Assembly (NCBI GenBank): GCA_030830185.1
Contig: JAURNN010000066.1
Coordinates: forward strand, 1 to 20,491
From: Bacillota bacterium
GTDB taxonomy: Bacteria > Bacillota_I > Bacilli_A > Acholeplasmatales > Acholeplasmataceae
DNA length: 20,491 nt
Direction of reading: 5' to 3'
Position numbers and translations under genes: made by a program. Shown piece after piece: positions 8,856 through 15,781 of the stretch. Each line of letters opens with the position of its first letter. Position 1 is the stretch's first letter. The notes beneath the pieces were generated by a model. It was given only the letters and a program-made list of their open reading frames with translations, had not been told where the DNA came from and searched no databases.

Positions 8856-9758
8856 ATGTCATTAAGAAGACGCCTTTTGGGCATACAATTCACTGATGGC
8901 TTACTTTATAAGAGCATTGTGTTACTGTTACTTATTAGTTTTTCATATATTTATTTATATCCAATGTTATTTATGCTTACCAATAGTTTCATGAATGTCG
9001 AAGATTTAATCAATCCAGGTGTCAAATGGATTCCAACCATTGTTGAAATTGAAAATTACAGACGTGCAGTTCAAGTATTAGAACTGCCAAGTGCAATCTT
9101 TAGTTCAACGAGTTATGTCTTACGAGTATCTTTATCTGCAACGATTTCATCAGCACTGATTGGATACGGGTTTGCAACATTTAATTTTCCACTTAAAAAA
9201 CTATTATTTGCACTTATGTTAGCGACCTTCATCTTACCGAGTCAAGTTACTATGGTTGCAAACATGCTCATTTTTAGAAATTTAGGCATCATGAGTACTG
9301 AACAATCCATGATTTTACCAGCGATTTTTGGTCAAGGTTATAATGCTGCTATTTATATACTTATTTTTTATCAATTTTTTAAAACCATTCCAACTGTCTT
9401 AAGAGAATCTGCTGAAATCGATGGCGCATCTCCATTTAAAGTGTTTTATAAAATTGCGTTACCACTTGCGATTCCCTCATTACTGATTGTCTTTCTATTT
9501 AGTTTTGTATGGTATTGGAATGAAACCTTTATGACAGGACTTTATGTAGGTAATCCAATTACATTACCACTTAAACTTCAATCATTTAGAGCAAGTTATG
9601 AAACATTATTTCCACCAGGATCTTTTGGTTCAGAACTTAATGAAGCCATTATGCTCGCTGGAAATATGATGACGATTTTACCATTACTCATTCTTTATTT
9701 CTTAGCACAACGCTTCTTTACAGAATCCATCGATCGTACAGGAATCACAGGAGAATAA
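8856..9758 (+). CDS. Carbohydrate ABC transporter permease, MalG-like (second pair)
   Basis: MalG-class subunit of the second importer, 300 residues with about six membrane helices. The EAA loop reads ESAEIDGAS (about 184-192) then FKVFYKIALPLAIP (about 194-207). I choose the ATG at 8856, which has AGGAG (8841-8845) 10 bases upstream. The in-frame GTG at 8832 would put the ribosome binding site inside the gene and adds an unlikely basic tail. It begins one base after the stop of its partner. The GH16 gene follows one base after its own stop, so transport and depolymerisation are expressed as one unit. Confidence 0.92.
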   Translation: MSLRRRLLGIQFTDGLLYKSIVLLLLISFSYIYLYPMLFMLTNSFMNVEDLINPGVKWIPTIVEIENYRRAVQVLELPSAIFSSTSYVLRVSLSATISSALIGYGFATFNFPLKKLLFALMLATFILPSQVTMVANMLIFRNLGIMSTEQSMILPAIFGQGYNAAIYILIFYQFFKTIPTVLRESAEIDGASPFKVFYKIALPLAIPSLLIVFLFSFVWYWNETFMTGLYVGNPITLPLKLQSFRASYETLFPPGSFGSELNEAIMLAGNMMTILPLLILYFLAQRFFTESIDRTGITGE

Positions 9759-9759
9759 C

Positions 9760-10914
9760 ATGAAAAAAACAATCATTTTTTCACTTATATTCATTGGTTC
9801 ATTTGTATTAGCGAGTTGTCAATCAAACAACCCACCAAATGGACTTGAAAGATTAACGCCATATGAAGGTTGTGAAGTGGCGCAACTCGATGGGTATGTT
9901 TGTGTTTGGGCTGATGAATTTAATGGTGATGCATTAGATGAAACAAAATGGAATATTGAAGAGAATGGCTTTGGTGGAGGTAATAATGAATTACAATTTT
10001 ACCGCAAAGAAAACATCTCTGTCACTGATGGCCATCTACTCATTACAGCGAGACAAGAATATTTTGGTGGTAGAAATTATACATCAGGACGTATTAATTC
10101 TAAATATAAAGGTGAATTCACATACGGAAAAGCTGTCATTGCAGCACAAGTTCCTGCAGGAAAAGGAACATGGAGTGCTGCTTGGATGTTACCAACAATG
10201 AACACCTACGGTAGTTGGCCAAATTCTGGTGAAATTGATATCATGGAACATGTTGGTTATGATAATAATCGTGTCTTTGCATCAACACATACCACAAAGT
10301 TTAACCATCAAAACACAAATGGTGCTCTCACGTTTCCTAAAACCTTATATGAAGCAACCACACAACTTAATATTTATGAATTAGTATGGGCACCAGGAGA
10401 AATGCGAGTCACAGTCAATGGTGAGAGAATTGGTGAATTTAACTATACACCAGCATTTAATCAAGATGTACCATATGATGATGTGTATCCATTTGATCAA
10501 GCCTTTCATTTTATTTTAAATGTTGCAGTTGGTGGAGATTGGGGCGGTGTTCAAGGTGTTGATGATTCGATTTTTCCAGCAACGATGATCGTTGATTATG
10601 TTCGTTTTTATCAAATAGATTATGCTGAATTAGACCGTGAAAATCCGACAACTCCAGAAGATATTCGCAAAATGACACAACTGAATCAAGGCATTTTCTG
10701 GAAACCATCAACTGATGATACCGGAGTAGAAAAATATGCAGTGTATGTTGAGGGTGAATTTTTTGATCATACGAATTTGAATCAATATACATTTATTAAT
10801 CGTATTCCTTTTAAAGTTCTTATGCCCGGTAAAACCTATGAAATTCAAATACGAGCAGTCGATTTTACAGGTAGAGAATCTGGTTTATCTGAAGTCTTTG
10901 AACTGACATTATAA
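9760..10914 (+). CDS. GH16 family beta-glucanase (laminarinase-like) lipoprotein with C-terminal Fn3-like domain
   Basis: A 384-residue surface enzyme expected to cut beta-1,3- or mixed beta-1,3/1,4-glucans. The signal peptide ends in the lipobox LASC with Cys20 as lipid anchor. The GH16 domain spans about 45-290. Its catalytic core reads GEIDIMEHVG, giving E158 as nucleophile, D160 as assisting acid and E163 as acid/base, with the family-typical WSAAWMLP strand before it (about 138-145) and FHFILNVAVGGDWGG after (about 249-263). Residues about 300-384 look like a fibronectin type III domain (WKPSTDDTGVEKYAVYVEG, YEIQIRAVDFTG). Cys38 and Cys48 may form a disulphide. AGGAG (9749-9753) sits 6 bases before the ATG. 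It is the last gene of the transporter operon, so it probably generates the oligosaccharides imported by the upstream permeases. Since Acholeplasma lacks a cell wall, the glucan should come from the environment or host. Family is certain; exact linkage specificity is not. Confidence 0.93.
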   Translation: MKKTIIFSLIFIGSFVLASCQSNNPPNGLERLTPYEGCEVAQLDGYVCVWADEFNGDALDETKWNIEENGFGGGNNELQFYRKENISVTDGHLLITARQEYFGGRNYTSGRINSKYKGEFTYGKAVIAAQVPAGKGTWSAAWMLPTMNTYGSWPNSGEIDIMEHVGYDNNRVFASTHTTKFNHQNTNGALTFPKTLYEATTQLNIYELVWAPGEMRVTVNGERIGEFNYTPAFNQDVPYDDVYPFDQAFHFILNVAVGGDWGGVQGVDDSIFPATMIVDYVRFYQIDYAELDRENPTTPEDIRKMTQLNQGIFWKPSTDDTGVEKYAVYVEGEFFDHTNLNQYTFINRIPFKVLMPGKTYEIQIRAVDFTGRESGLSEVFELTL

Positions 10915-10917
10915 AAC

Positions 10918-10948
10918 AAAAACAAACATCTGTGATGTTTGTTTTTTT
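10918..10948 (+). terminator. Bidirectional intrinsic terminator of the sugar operon and the tRNA gene
   Basis: A 13-bp perfect inverted repeat (10918-10930 and 10934-10946) with a TGT loop is followed by a run of seven Ts (10942-10948, partly in the stem). On the minus strand the same hairpin is followed by a T-rich stretch (complement of the A-rich 10913-10922). It can therefore stop both the rightward sugar operon, 3 bases after its last stop codon, and the leftward tRNA-Lys transcript. Confidence 0.88.
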
Positions 10949-10956
10949 AATTTATC

Positions 10957-11032
10957 TGGTACCCCCTGTAGGGCTCGAACCTACGACCCACTGATTAAGA
11001 GTCAGTTGCTCTACCAACTGAGCTAAGAGGGC
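10957..11032 (-). tRNA. tRNA-Lys (anticodon CTT)
   Basis: The minus strand folds into a complete 76-nt cloverleaf with encoded CCA (the TGG at 10957-10959 on the plus strand). The acceptor stem GCCCTCT pairs with AGGGGGT, including a terminal G-T pair. The D stem is GCTC/GAGC with AGTTGGTA in the loop. The anticodon stem is ACTGA/TCAGT with loop CTCTTAA, so the anticodon is CTT, reading AAG. The T arm is GTAGG/CCTAC with loop TTCGAGC. It stands alone, convergent with the sugar operon. Confidence 0.96.
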
Positions 11033-11042
11033 AAGTATGAAT

Positions 11043-11071
11043 ACAATAACACATCATCAATAATTGTGCAA
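11043..11071 (-). promoter_or_regulatory. Candidate promoter of tRNA-Lys
   Basis: Read on the minus strand, TTGCAC (11066-11071) and TATTGT (11043-11048) are separated by 17 bases. The second box ends 10 bases before the mature tRNA 5' end. Each hexamer matches four of six consensus bases, so the spacing is the stronger part of the evidence. It lies back to back with the promoter of the next rightward gene. Confidence 0.45.
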
Positions 11072-11087
11072 TGCATGTTTATTAAAA

Positions 11088-11099
11088 TATGCTATAATA
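11088..11099 (+). promoter_or_regulatory. Extended -10 promoter of the Pr6Pr-like gene
   Basis: TGC followed by a perfect TATAAT (11093-11098) forms an extended -10 element; no good -35 is seen at 16-18 bases. Transcription would start near 11105, leaving a leader of about 15 bases that holds GTGAGGA (11107-11113) before the ATG at 11120. The 12 bases here are identical to those at 11780-11791 in front of the Nudix gene. Confidence 0.72.
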
Positions 11100-11119
11100 A
11101 TGAAAAGTGAGGAAATTTT

Positions 11120-11755
11120 ATGAATCAGTTGAATCGTTTAGATAAATTTAATGGCATTTTAACGTATCTTTTATTTATATTATCATTCTGGTATGTAACA
11201 TGGACATTATCAGGCACTAGTGTGGATGGGACACTACTTGATGGAATTAGAAATCAGTGGTATTTCACCAATCAAACCAATACACTTGTAGTCATTGTAT
11301 CAGTCTTGTATTGGTCACGTTTTGAAGATAAAGGTTGGTTTAAATATTTGGCACAAATCGTTCTTGTGAATATTGTCATTACTGCAACTGGGTATCATTT
11401 TATATTAGCACCTGAAACGGTTGACTTTTATGGTCATCTAAGTCATACAATTGTTCCTATTGTGTACGTGATCTTTTATTTTACTGCAGTAAGAGCACAT
11501 TTAAAATTATCACAATTTTGGATTCTCATCATTTATCCGATGATGTATTTAGCTCTTGCATTAATATTTGGAACATGGCCATTAGGTCAGTATCCATATG
11601 GATTCATTGATGTGGATGCCAATGGACTAGGTAATGTATTAAGATTCACGTTATTATTTATGTTACCTGGATATACTCTACTCGCTTTACTGTTTACTTT
11701 AGCGAAAATTCAACTTGAAAAACGTGTCTTTAGTAAGGATGTAGATTCCAAATAA
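11120..11755 (+). CDS. Pr6Pr-like integral membrane protein
   Basis: A 211-residue protein with about six membrane segments (roughly residues 13-30, 50-66, 78-96, 110-125, 134-152 and 172-196). The pattern resembles the Pr6Pr/FAR-17a-like family: a TNQTNTLVVIVSVLYW segment (about 51-66), a conserved His pair around HLSHTIVPIVYV, and a YPYGFIDVDANGLGN motif near residues 158-172. The biochemical role of bacterial members is not known to me. It appears to be a single-gene unit, with its own extended -10 promoter, a GAGGA ribosome binding site and a terminator right after the stop. The two neighbours on this strand belong to other units, so context does not reveal its job. Family assignment is by motif memory and moderately sure. 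Confidence 0.72.
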   Translation: MNQLNRLDKFNGILTYLLFILSFWYVTWTLSGTSVDGTLLDGIRNQWYFTNQTNTLVVIVSVLYWSRFEDKGWFKYLAQIVLVNIVITATGYHFILAPETVDFYGHLSHTIVPIVYVIFYFTAVRAHLKLSQFWILIIYPMMYLALALIFGTWPLGQYPYGFIDVDANGLGNVLRFTLLFMLPGYTLLALLFTLAKIQLEKRVFSKDVDSK

Positions 11756-11756
11756 G

Positions 11757-11780
11757 AAAGAGGAGATTCTCCTTTTTTTT
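11757..11780 (+). terminator. Intrinsic terminator after the Pr6Pr-like gene
   Basis: Arms 11757-11765 and 11769-11777 pair (AGGAG/CTCCT core, extended by A-T pairs and one G-T pair) around the loop ATT, followed by a T run reaching 11780. It begins one base after the stop codon and abuts the next promoter, so the whole gap between two genes is only about 40 bases. Confidence 0.75.
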
Positions 11781-11781
11781 A

Positions 11782-11790
11782 TGCTATAAT
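11782..11790 (+). promoter_or_regulatory. Extended -10 promoter of the Nudix operon, predicts a leaderless mRNA
   Basis: TGC plus perfect TATAAT (11785-11790) lies directly against the terminator T-run. No -35 hexamer is recognisable at 16-18 bases. The normal distance from the -10 box puts the first transcribed base at about 11797, which is the A of the best start codon of the Nudix gene. No ribosome binding site exists upstream of it. Confidence 0.72.
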
Positions 11791-11796
11791 ATGGCT

Positions 11797-12264
11797 ATGT
11801 ATACTTACACACTCGTATTTATTCAAATTGAATCTCAAATGATTATGCTCAACCGAAGTAAGTCACCTTGGATGGGAATGTGGAATGGATTAGGTGGAAA
11901 AATTCATCAAGATGAAACTCCACTTGCTTCCATTCAAAGAGAAATAAAAGAAGAATTAGGTCTTGAGATAGATACAAATCTGATCAAAGATCGCGGCACA
12001 CTCACATGGAATGATTTTGAAGCATCTGGTCAAGGCATTCATTTATTTTATGTCAAACTTGATTGTATCCATCTAAATTTTCCAATACAAATGGATGAGG
12101 GTATCATTGATTTAAAACCAATTCATTGGATCATCGATTCAAATAATCATGGTGTTGCACCTAATATTAAATATTTTTTAAAACCAATAATGGAATATCA
12201 AGTAGACGTTCATTGCATGTTCGAATCTCAAACACTTATCGATGTGAAGGTAACTAAACGATGA
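11797..12264 (+). CDS. Nudix hydrolase, MutT/8-oxo-dGTP diphosphatase-like
   Basis: A 155-residue cytosolic pyrophosphohydrolase. The Nudix box is complete: GKIHQDE (G-x5-E) followed by x7 and REIKEELGL, fitting G-x5-E-x7-RE-U-x-EE-x-GU. The preceding NRSKSPWMGMWNGLGG is typical of enzymes that clean oxidised dGTP, which makes 8-oxo-dGTP the likely but unproved substrate. I place the start at ATG 11797, because the upstream in-frame ATG at 11791 touches the -10 box and should not be in the transcript. No Shine-Dalgarno sequence precedes either ATG; the upstream bases are the terminator T-run and the promoter. The gene heads a five-gene operon and overlaps the next start by ATGA. Confidence 0.9.
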   Translation: MYTYTLVFIQIESQMIMLNRSKSPWMGMWNGLGGKIHQDETPLASIQREIKEELGLEIDTNLIKDRGTLTWNDFEASGQGIHLFYVKLDCIHLNFPIQMDEGIIDLKPIHWIIDSNNHGVAPNIKYFLKPIMEYQVDVHCMFESQTLIDVKVTKR

Positions 12265-12680
12265 CCATTTATGTTATATTAGGACTTATTGTTCTTTTTT
12301 TTAGTTTTAAAATTGCATGGAGCTTTCATTACCGGTCGACTCTCAAGCGAATTTTTAAAGATCAGCTCATGAATGATAAAGAAATTCTTATAAAAGGCGT
12401 CACTTATAAAATACACTATCTTTCTTGCTCAAAAAATACGCAAGTAAGAGTCAATAGTTATTTATTTATAGAACTGATGTCACCTAAACAACAAAAACCA
12501 CAACTGATTCCTGTTAATCTTAAATCGCCAACAATGGTGATCACATCTCCTATTGTAACCAAGTTGAGAATGGTCATCAATGAAAATGAAGAACGTTTTT
12601 TTAGTTATCAAGAAAAGGTCTATGATTCATATATTATCCCTTTTGATAAATTATCATTATTTAAGGAGTTTTTAATATGA
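12261..12680 (+). CDS. Small single-pass membrane protein of unknown function
   Basis: A 139-residue protein I do not recognise. Residues about 2-20 form one hydrophobic helix, followed by a basic patch (HYRSTLKR) and then a soluble domain of about 110 residues with many alternating strands (QVRVNSYLFIELMS, PTMVITSPIVTKLRMVIN). The orientation is likely N-out with the soluble part in the cytosol, by the positive-inside rule. No lipobox or catalytic motif is visible. It sits inside the Nudix-thioesterase-ABC-F operon, with ATGA overlaps on both sides, so it is certainly translated. Base composition is like its neighbours. It may be a lineage-specific protein. Confidence 0.75.
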   Translation: MTIYVILGLIVLFFSFKIAWSFHYRSTLKRIFKDQLMNDKEILIKGVTYKIHYLSCSKNTQVRVNSYLFIELMSPKQQKPQLIPVNLKSPTMVITSPIVTKLRMVINENEERFFSYQEKVYDSYIIPFDKLSLFKEFLI

Positions 12681-13171
12681 TTGATCACATACTACAAAGA
12701 CACCCGAATGCCCATCATTGTTATGTGTGCGGTACAAAACAAGAAGAAGGGTTACATGTTGAGTTTTACGAGTTGAAATCAAAACGCCTTTTGACCATTT
12801 ATCATCCAGTTCAAGAACATCAAGGATATCCTAAAGTCTTACATGGCGGTGTTGCAGCATCACTTTTAGATGAGGGAATGGCACGTGTGTACCAAGTCTT
12901 TCATCAAGATCCTTGGGGGATGACCATTGATTTAAACATTCGTTACCTTAAACAAATGCCAATGGATGAAACACTTTATGTTGTTTCTGAACTCACGAAA
13001 GATCGTTCAAGAATGTATGAAGTGAAAGGTTATATTACAAACGGAAAAGACATTTATGCTAAAGCAACTGCGTCATACATTAAAGTTAATGTTTTCGAAC
13101 AGTTAAAATCACTAGGTTATGAAATACTAGAAAACAACTTACCATTTCATGAAATCGAGCTCCCTGAATGA
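12677..13171 (+). CDS. PaaI-like hotdog-fold thioesterase
   Basis: A 164-residue soluble protein of the acyl-CoA thioesterase superfamily. The N-terminal CYVCG (about 15-19) followed by GLHVEFYE is typical of a PaaI-related subgroup. The hotdog motif HQGYPKVLHGGVAASLLDEG (about 48-67) contains the HGG turn at the substrate site and the acidic Asp/Glu on the following helix. DLNIRYLKQMP and the AKATASYIKV strand complete the fold. It should hydrolyse a thioester such as an acyl-CoA; the acyl group is not predictable. The last about 30 residues, after the fold, form an extra tail. Start and stop both use ATGA overlaps. Confidence 0.87.
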   Translation: MIDHILQRHPNAHHCYVCGTKQEEGLHVEFYELKSKRLLTIYHPVQEHQGYPKVLHGGVAASLLDEGMARVYQVFHQDPWGMTIDLNIRYLKQMPMDETLYVVSELTKDRSRMYEVKGYITNGKDIYAKATASYIKVNVFEQLKSLGYEILENNLPFHEIELPE

Positions 13172-14700
13172 GTGTATTAGAAACAAAAAACATTACATTT
13201 TCATATGATCAACACATTCTATTTGAGGATGCATCGATGCGTCTTTTTAAAGATGATCACGCTGTGTTAGTAGGACCTAATGGTAATGGAAAAACAACGT
13301 TTATGAGGTTTTTAGCAAAAGAGCTCAACCCTAATAAAGGAGAAGTATCTTGGCTTCCTCATATAAAAGTGGGATATTTAGATCAGTTTTTATCATTAAA
13401 AAACGACCAACTCGTAGAAAACTATTTGCATGATGTCTTTGATCATTTATTTCAATTAGAAGCAAAAATGATTAAACTTTATGAAGATGCTGAAACAGAT
13501 ACAGACCCTATGAAATTAATCTCATATGCCTCTGATATTCAAGACACATTAGAAAAAGAAAATTTTTATCAATTTAAATCTAAAGTGGATAACATCATCT
13601 TTGGACTTGGATTATCAAAACATGTCTTACAACAAAAAATACATACATTATCAGGCGGGATGAAAGTAAAAGTGATGCTTGCCAAACTGTTACTTCAAGA
13701 TGTGGATGTTTTATTATTAGATGAGCCTACAAACTTTTTAGATGTAAAACATATTGAGTTTTTAGTCAACTATTTAAATCAATTTAAAGGTGCCTTTCTC
13801 GTGATCTCTCATGATGAATACTTTATGTCACAAATTGCACAAACCGTATTTGCAATTGAATCGAAACACATTGAAAAATATAAAGGAACCTATCAATTTT
13901 ACTTAGAACAAAAAGACTTACGTTTTGCTCAAGCTGAAAAGCAATTTAGAGAACAACAGCAGTTAATTAAAAAAGAGGAAGCATTTATCTCTAAAAACTT
14001 AACTCGTGCATCGACAACAAAACGTGCACAATCTAGGCGTAAAAAGTTAGAAAAACTAACACGCATCGATAAGCCTCATGAAAAAAGAACGTATCATTTT
14101 GACTTTCCGTTTGCCCATCGAACTGGTGATATCGTGATTCAAACAAAAGCTTTAGTCATCGGATATGATACACCTTTATTAGAACCTTTAGATTTAGAAA
14201 TTAGACGAGGTCAAAAAATTGCCATTACTGGTAAAAACGGGATCGGTAAGACAACCCTGATTAAAACCTTATTACATCAAAAAGCATCTTTAAGTGGAAC
14301 ATTTAGCGTCATTGATACCGCAATGATTGCCTACTATTCTCAAATTGAATCTTATGATGATGAAGAGACTGCCTACCGCTTTTTTAGAGGTTTTTATCCT
14401 GATGTAGAAGATAAATTTGTCTATCAACAACTTGGCAGTTACGGACTTGATTATGAAAAATGTCACCGGCCACTTAAAACCTTATCAGGTGGGGAACAAT
14501 CAAAAGTAAGACTCGCTGTACTTAAAAAACAAAAAAGTAATGTTTTAATACTAGATGAGCCAACTAATCACTTAGATGATGCAGCAAAAGAGGCACTCAT
14601 TGAAGCGTTAAGTCACTATCAAGGGACACTATTACTTGTCACACATGAAACATATTTTTATGAAGCAGTGTGTGATGATGTCATTGAGTTATATGCATAA
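13168..14700 (+). CDS. ABC-F family ATPase (ribosome-associated type)
   Basis: A 510-residue protein with two ABC ATPase domains in tandem and no membrane segments, the ABC-F layout. Domain 1 has Walker A GPNGNGKTT (36-44), signature LSGGM (161-165) and Walker B LLLDEPTNFLD with Glu186. A charged helical linker follows (about 240-305, rich in Lys, Arg, Gln and Glu). Domain 2 has Walker A GKNGIGKTT (355-363), signature LSGGEQ (439-444) and LILDEPTNHLD with Glu464. Members act at the ribosomal E site as translation factors or antibiotic-resistance proteins. The linker is of ordinary length, so I favour a housekeeping YbiT/YdiF-like role over target protection. It is not the missing ATPase of the sugar transporters, which would have one ABC domain plus a regulatory domain. 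The start overlaps the thioesterase stop by ATGA. Confidence 0.93.
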   Translation: MSVLETKNITFSYDQHILFEDASMRLFKDDHAVLVGPNGNGKTTFMRFLAKELNPNKGEVSWLPHIKVGYLDQFLSLKNDQLVENYLHDVFDHLFQLEAKMIKLYEDAETDTDPMKLISYASDIQDTLEKENFYQFKSKVDNIIFGLGLSKHVLQQKIHTLSGGMKVKVMLAKLLLQDVDVLLLDEPTNFLDVKHIEFLVNYLNQFKGAFLVISHDEYFMSQIAQTVFAIESKHIEKYKGTYQFYLEQKDLRFAQAEKQFREQQQLIKKEEAFISKNLTRASTTKRAQSRRKKLEKLTRIDKPHEKRTYHFDFPFAHRTGDIVIQTKALVIGYDTPLLEPLDLEIRRGQKIAITGKNGIGKTTLIKTLLHQKASLSGTFSVIDTAMIAYYSQIESYDDEETAYRFFRGFYPDVEDKFVYQQLGSYGLDYEKCHRPLKTLSGGEQSKVRLAVLKKQKSNVLILDEPTNHLDDAAKEALIEALSHYQGTLLLVTHETYFYEAVCDDVIELYA

Positions 14701-14715
14701 AAAAGGAGAAAATAA

Positions 14716-15714
14716 ATGAAATCAATTCAAACTGTTGTTGGTGAAATACAATCTGTTATATTAGAAAATCAATATTTATCTGTAGAAATTTTAAGCTTTG
14801 GTGCGTCTATTTTTCATTTGTACGTAAAAAATAAAGATGAAAAAATTGAAGTCTCCGTTCAACCAGATGACATTAATGAATTTTTAACGTCTCAATTTTA
14901 TTACGGTAAAACAGTTGGAAGAACAGCTGGACGTTTGTTTTACCCGAGTTATTCCATTGGGAATACAGAATACTTACTAGATGATACAAGTAACCCTTCT
15001 TTATTACACGGTGGCGAAAACGGCTTTTCATTTAAACACTTTGAAATTGCTGAACTGAGTGAGGCCTATGTTAAACTCAAAGCAATTTCTTTAGCTGATG
15101 AAGGTCCATATGACGGAATATTAACCCTTTTTACAACCTATCAATTAAGCAATAACACTTTAGAAATCATCTATGAAGCGCACACAACTGAAACAACACT
15201 TTGCAATATCACCAATCATGTGTACTTAAATTTATCGAATCAGCCAACCATTGATGATCATCATATGACAATCCATGCAAATACCTATTTGAATATTGAT
15301 GACAGTAATAAAATTATAAGTGTTGAACTAGTTAAAGAACCTTTAGATTTTAATCAAGGATTAAAGTTAAGAGAAGCGTTAAATATTATGGAAAATACTT
15401 CTTTTAAAGGATTTGATCATACGTTTATCTTTAGTGAGGATAAACATGTACAAATGGAAGCAGAAACAGATATATTAAAAATGACCTTAAAAACAACGAA
15501 TCCATCTGTTGTTTTATATACACATAATAAACCTGCACCTCATCAATTAAGACACTCTAAAAAAGAAAAAAATAAACATGCAGCATTTACAATTGAAACA
15601 CAACATGAACCCGGTGGTATTCAATTCAAAGGATTAAATGATGCTGTTTTAACACCTGAAAATACATATTATGAGACCACAACATTAGAATTCGATGTAA
15701 AAAACATAAAATAA
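14716..15714 (+). CDS. galM: Aldose 1-epimerase (galactose mutarotase)
   Basis: A 332-residue cytosolic enzyme that interconverts alpha and beta anomers of free hexoses. Family landmarks are GKTVGRTAGRL (about 64-74), the LLHGG motif with His98, TNHVYLNLS with catalytic His168, and TIETQHEPGG with catalytic base Glu294. The ribosome binding site AAAAGGAG lies just before the ATG, in a 15-base gap after the ABC-F gene. It is therefore probably the last gene of the Nudix operon. No terminator follows it; the rpmG promoter begins about 12 bases downstream. It could serve sugars released by the beta-glucan locus about 4 kb upstream, but they are separate transcripts. Confidence 0.92.
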   Translation: MKSIQTVVGEIQSVILENQYLSVEILSFGASIFHLYVKNKDEKIEVSVQPDDINEFLTSQFYYGKTVGRTAGRLFYPSYSIGNTEYLLDDTSNPSLLHGGENGFSFKHFEIAELSEAYVKLKAISLADEGPYDGILTLFTTYQLSNNTLEIIYEAHTTETTLCNITNHVYLNLSNQPTIDDHHMTIHANTYLNIDDSNKIISVELVKEPLDFNQGLKLREALNIMENTSFKGFDHTFIFSEDKHVQMEAETDILKMTLKTTNPSVVLYTHNKPAPHQLRHSKKEKNKHAAFTIETQHEPGGIQFKGLNDAVLTPENTYYETTTLEFDVKNIK

Positions 15715-15725
15715 AGCCATTCACA

Positions 15726-15754
15726 TTGTATTTCAAAAGATTTTATGTTAATAT
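15726..15754 (+). promoter_or_regulatory. Promoter of rpmG
   Basis: TTGTAT (15726-15731) and TAATAT (15749-15754) are 17 bases apart, with TG at 15746-15747 as an extended -10. Each hexamer matches four of six consensus bases. The predicted start near 15761 leaves about 20 bases before the ATG, containing the AAGGAG ribosome binding site (15768-15773). Confidence 0.55.
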
Positions 15755-15781
15755 ATTTAAGAATTTAAAGGAGTGAATCAT

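Noticed and set aside
8832..8858. GTG at 8832 as start of the second MalG-like permease
   Set aside because: The AGGAG site lies inside that extension, and the added residues are an untypical charged tail. ATG 8856 is properly spaced.
11791..11799. ATG at 11791 as start of the Nudix gene
   Set aside because: It directly touches the TATAAT box, so it should lie upstream of the transcription start. ATG 11797 fits better.
13168..14700. Could the ABC protein here be the missing ATPase of the sugar transporters?
   Set aside because: It has two ABC domains joined by a charged linker and no MalK-type regulatory domain, which is the ABC-F architecture. It is also in a different operon.
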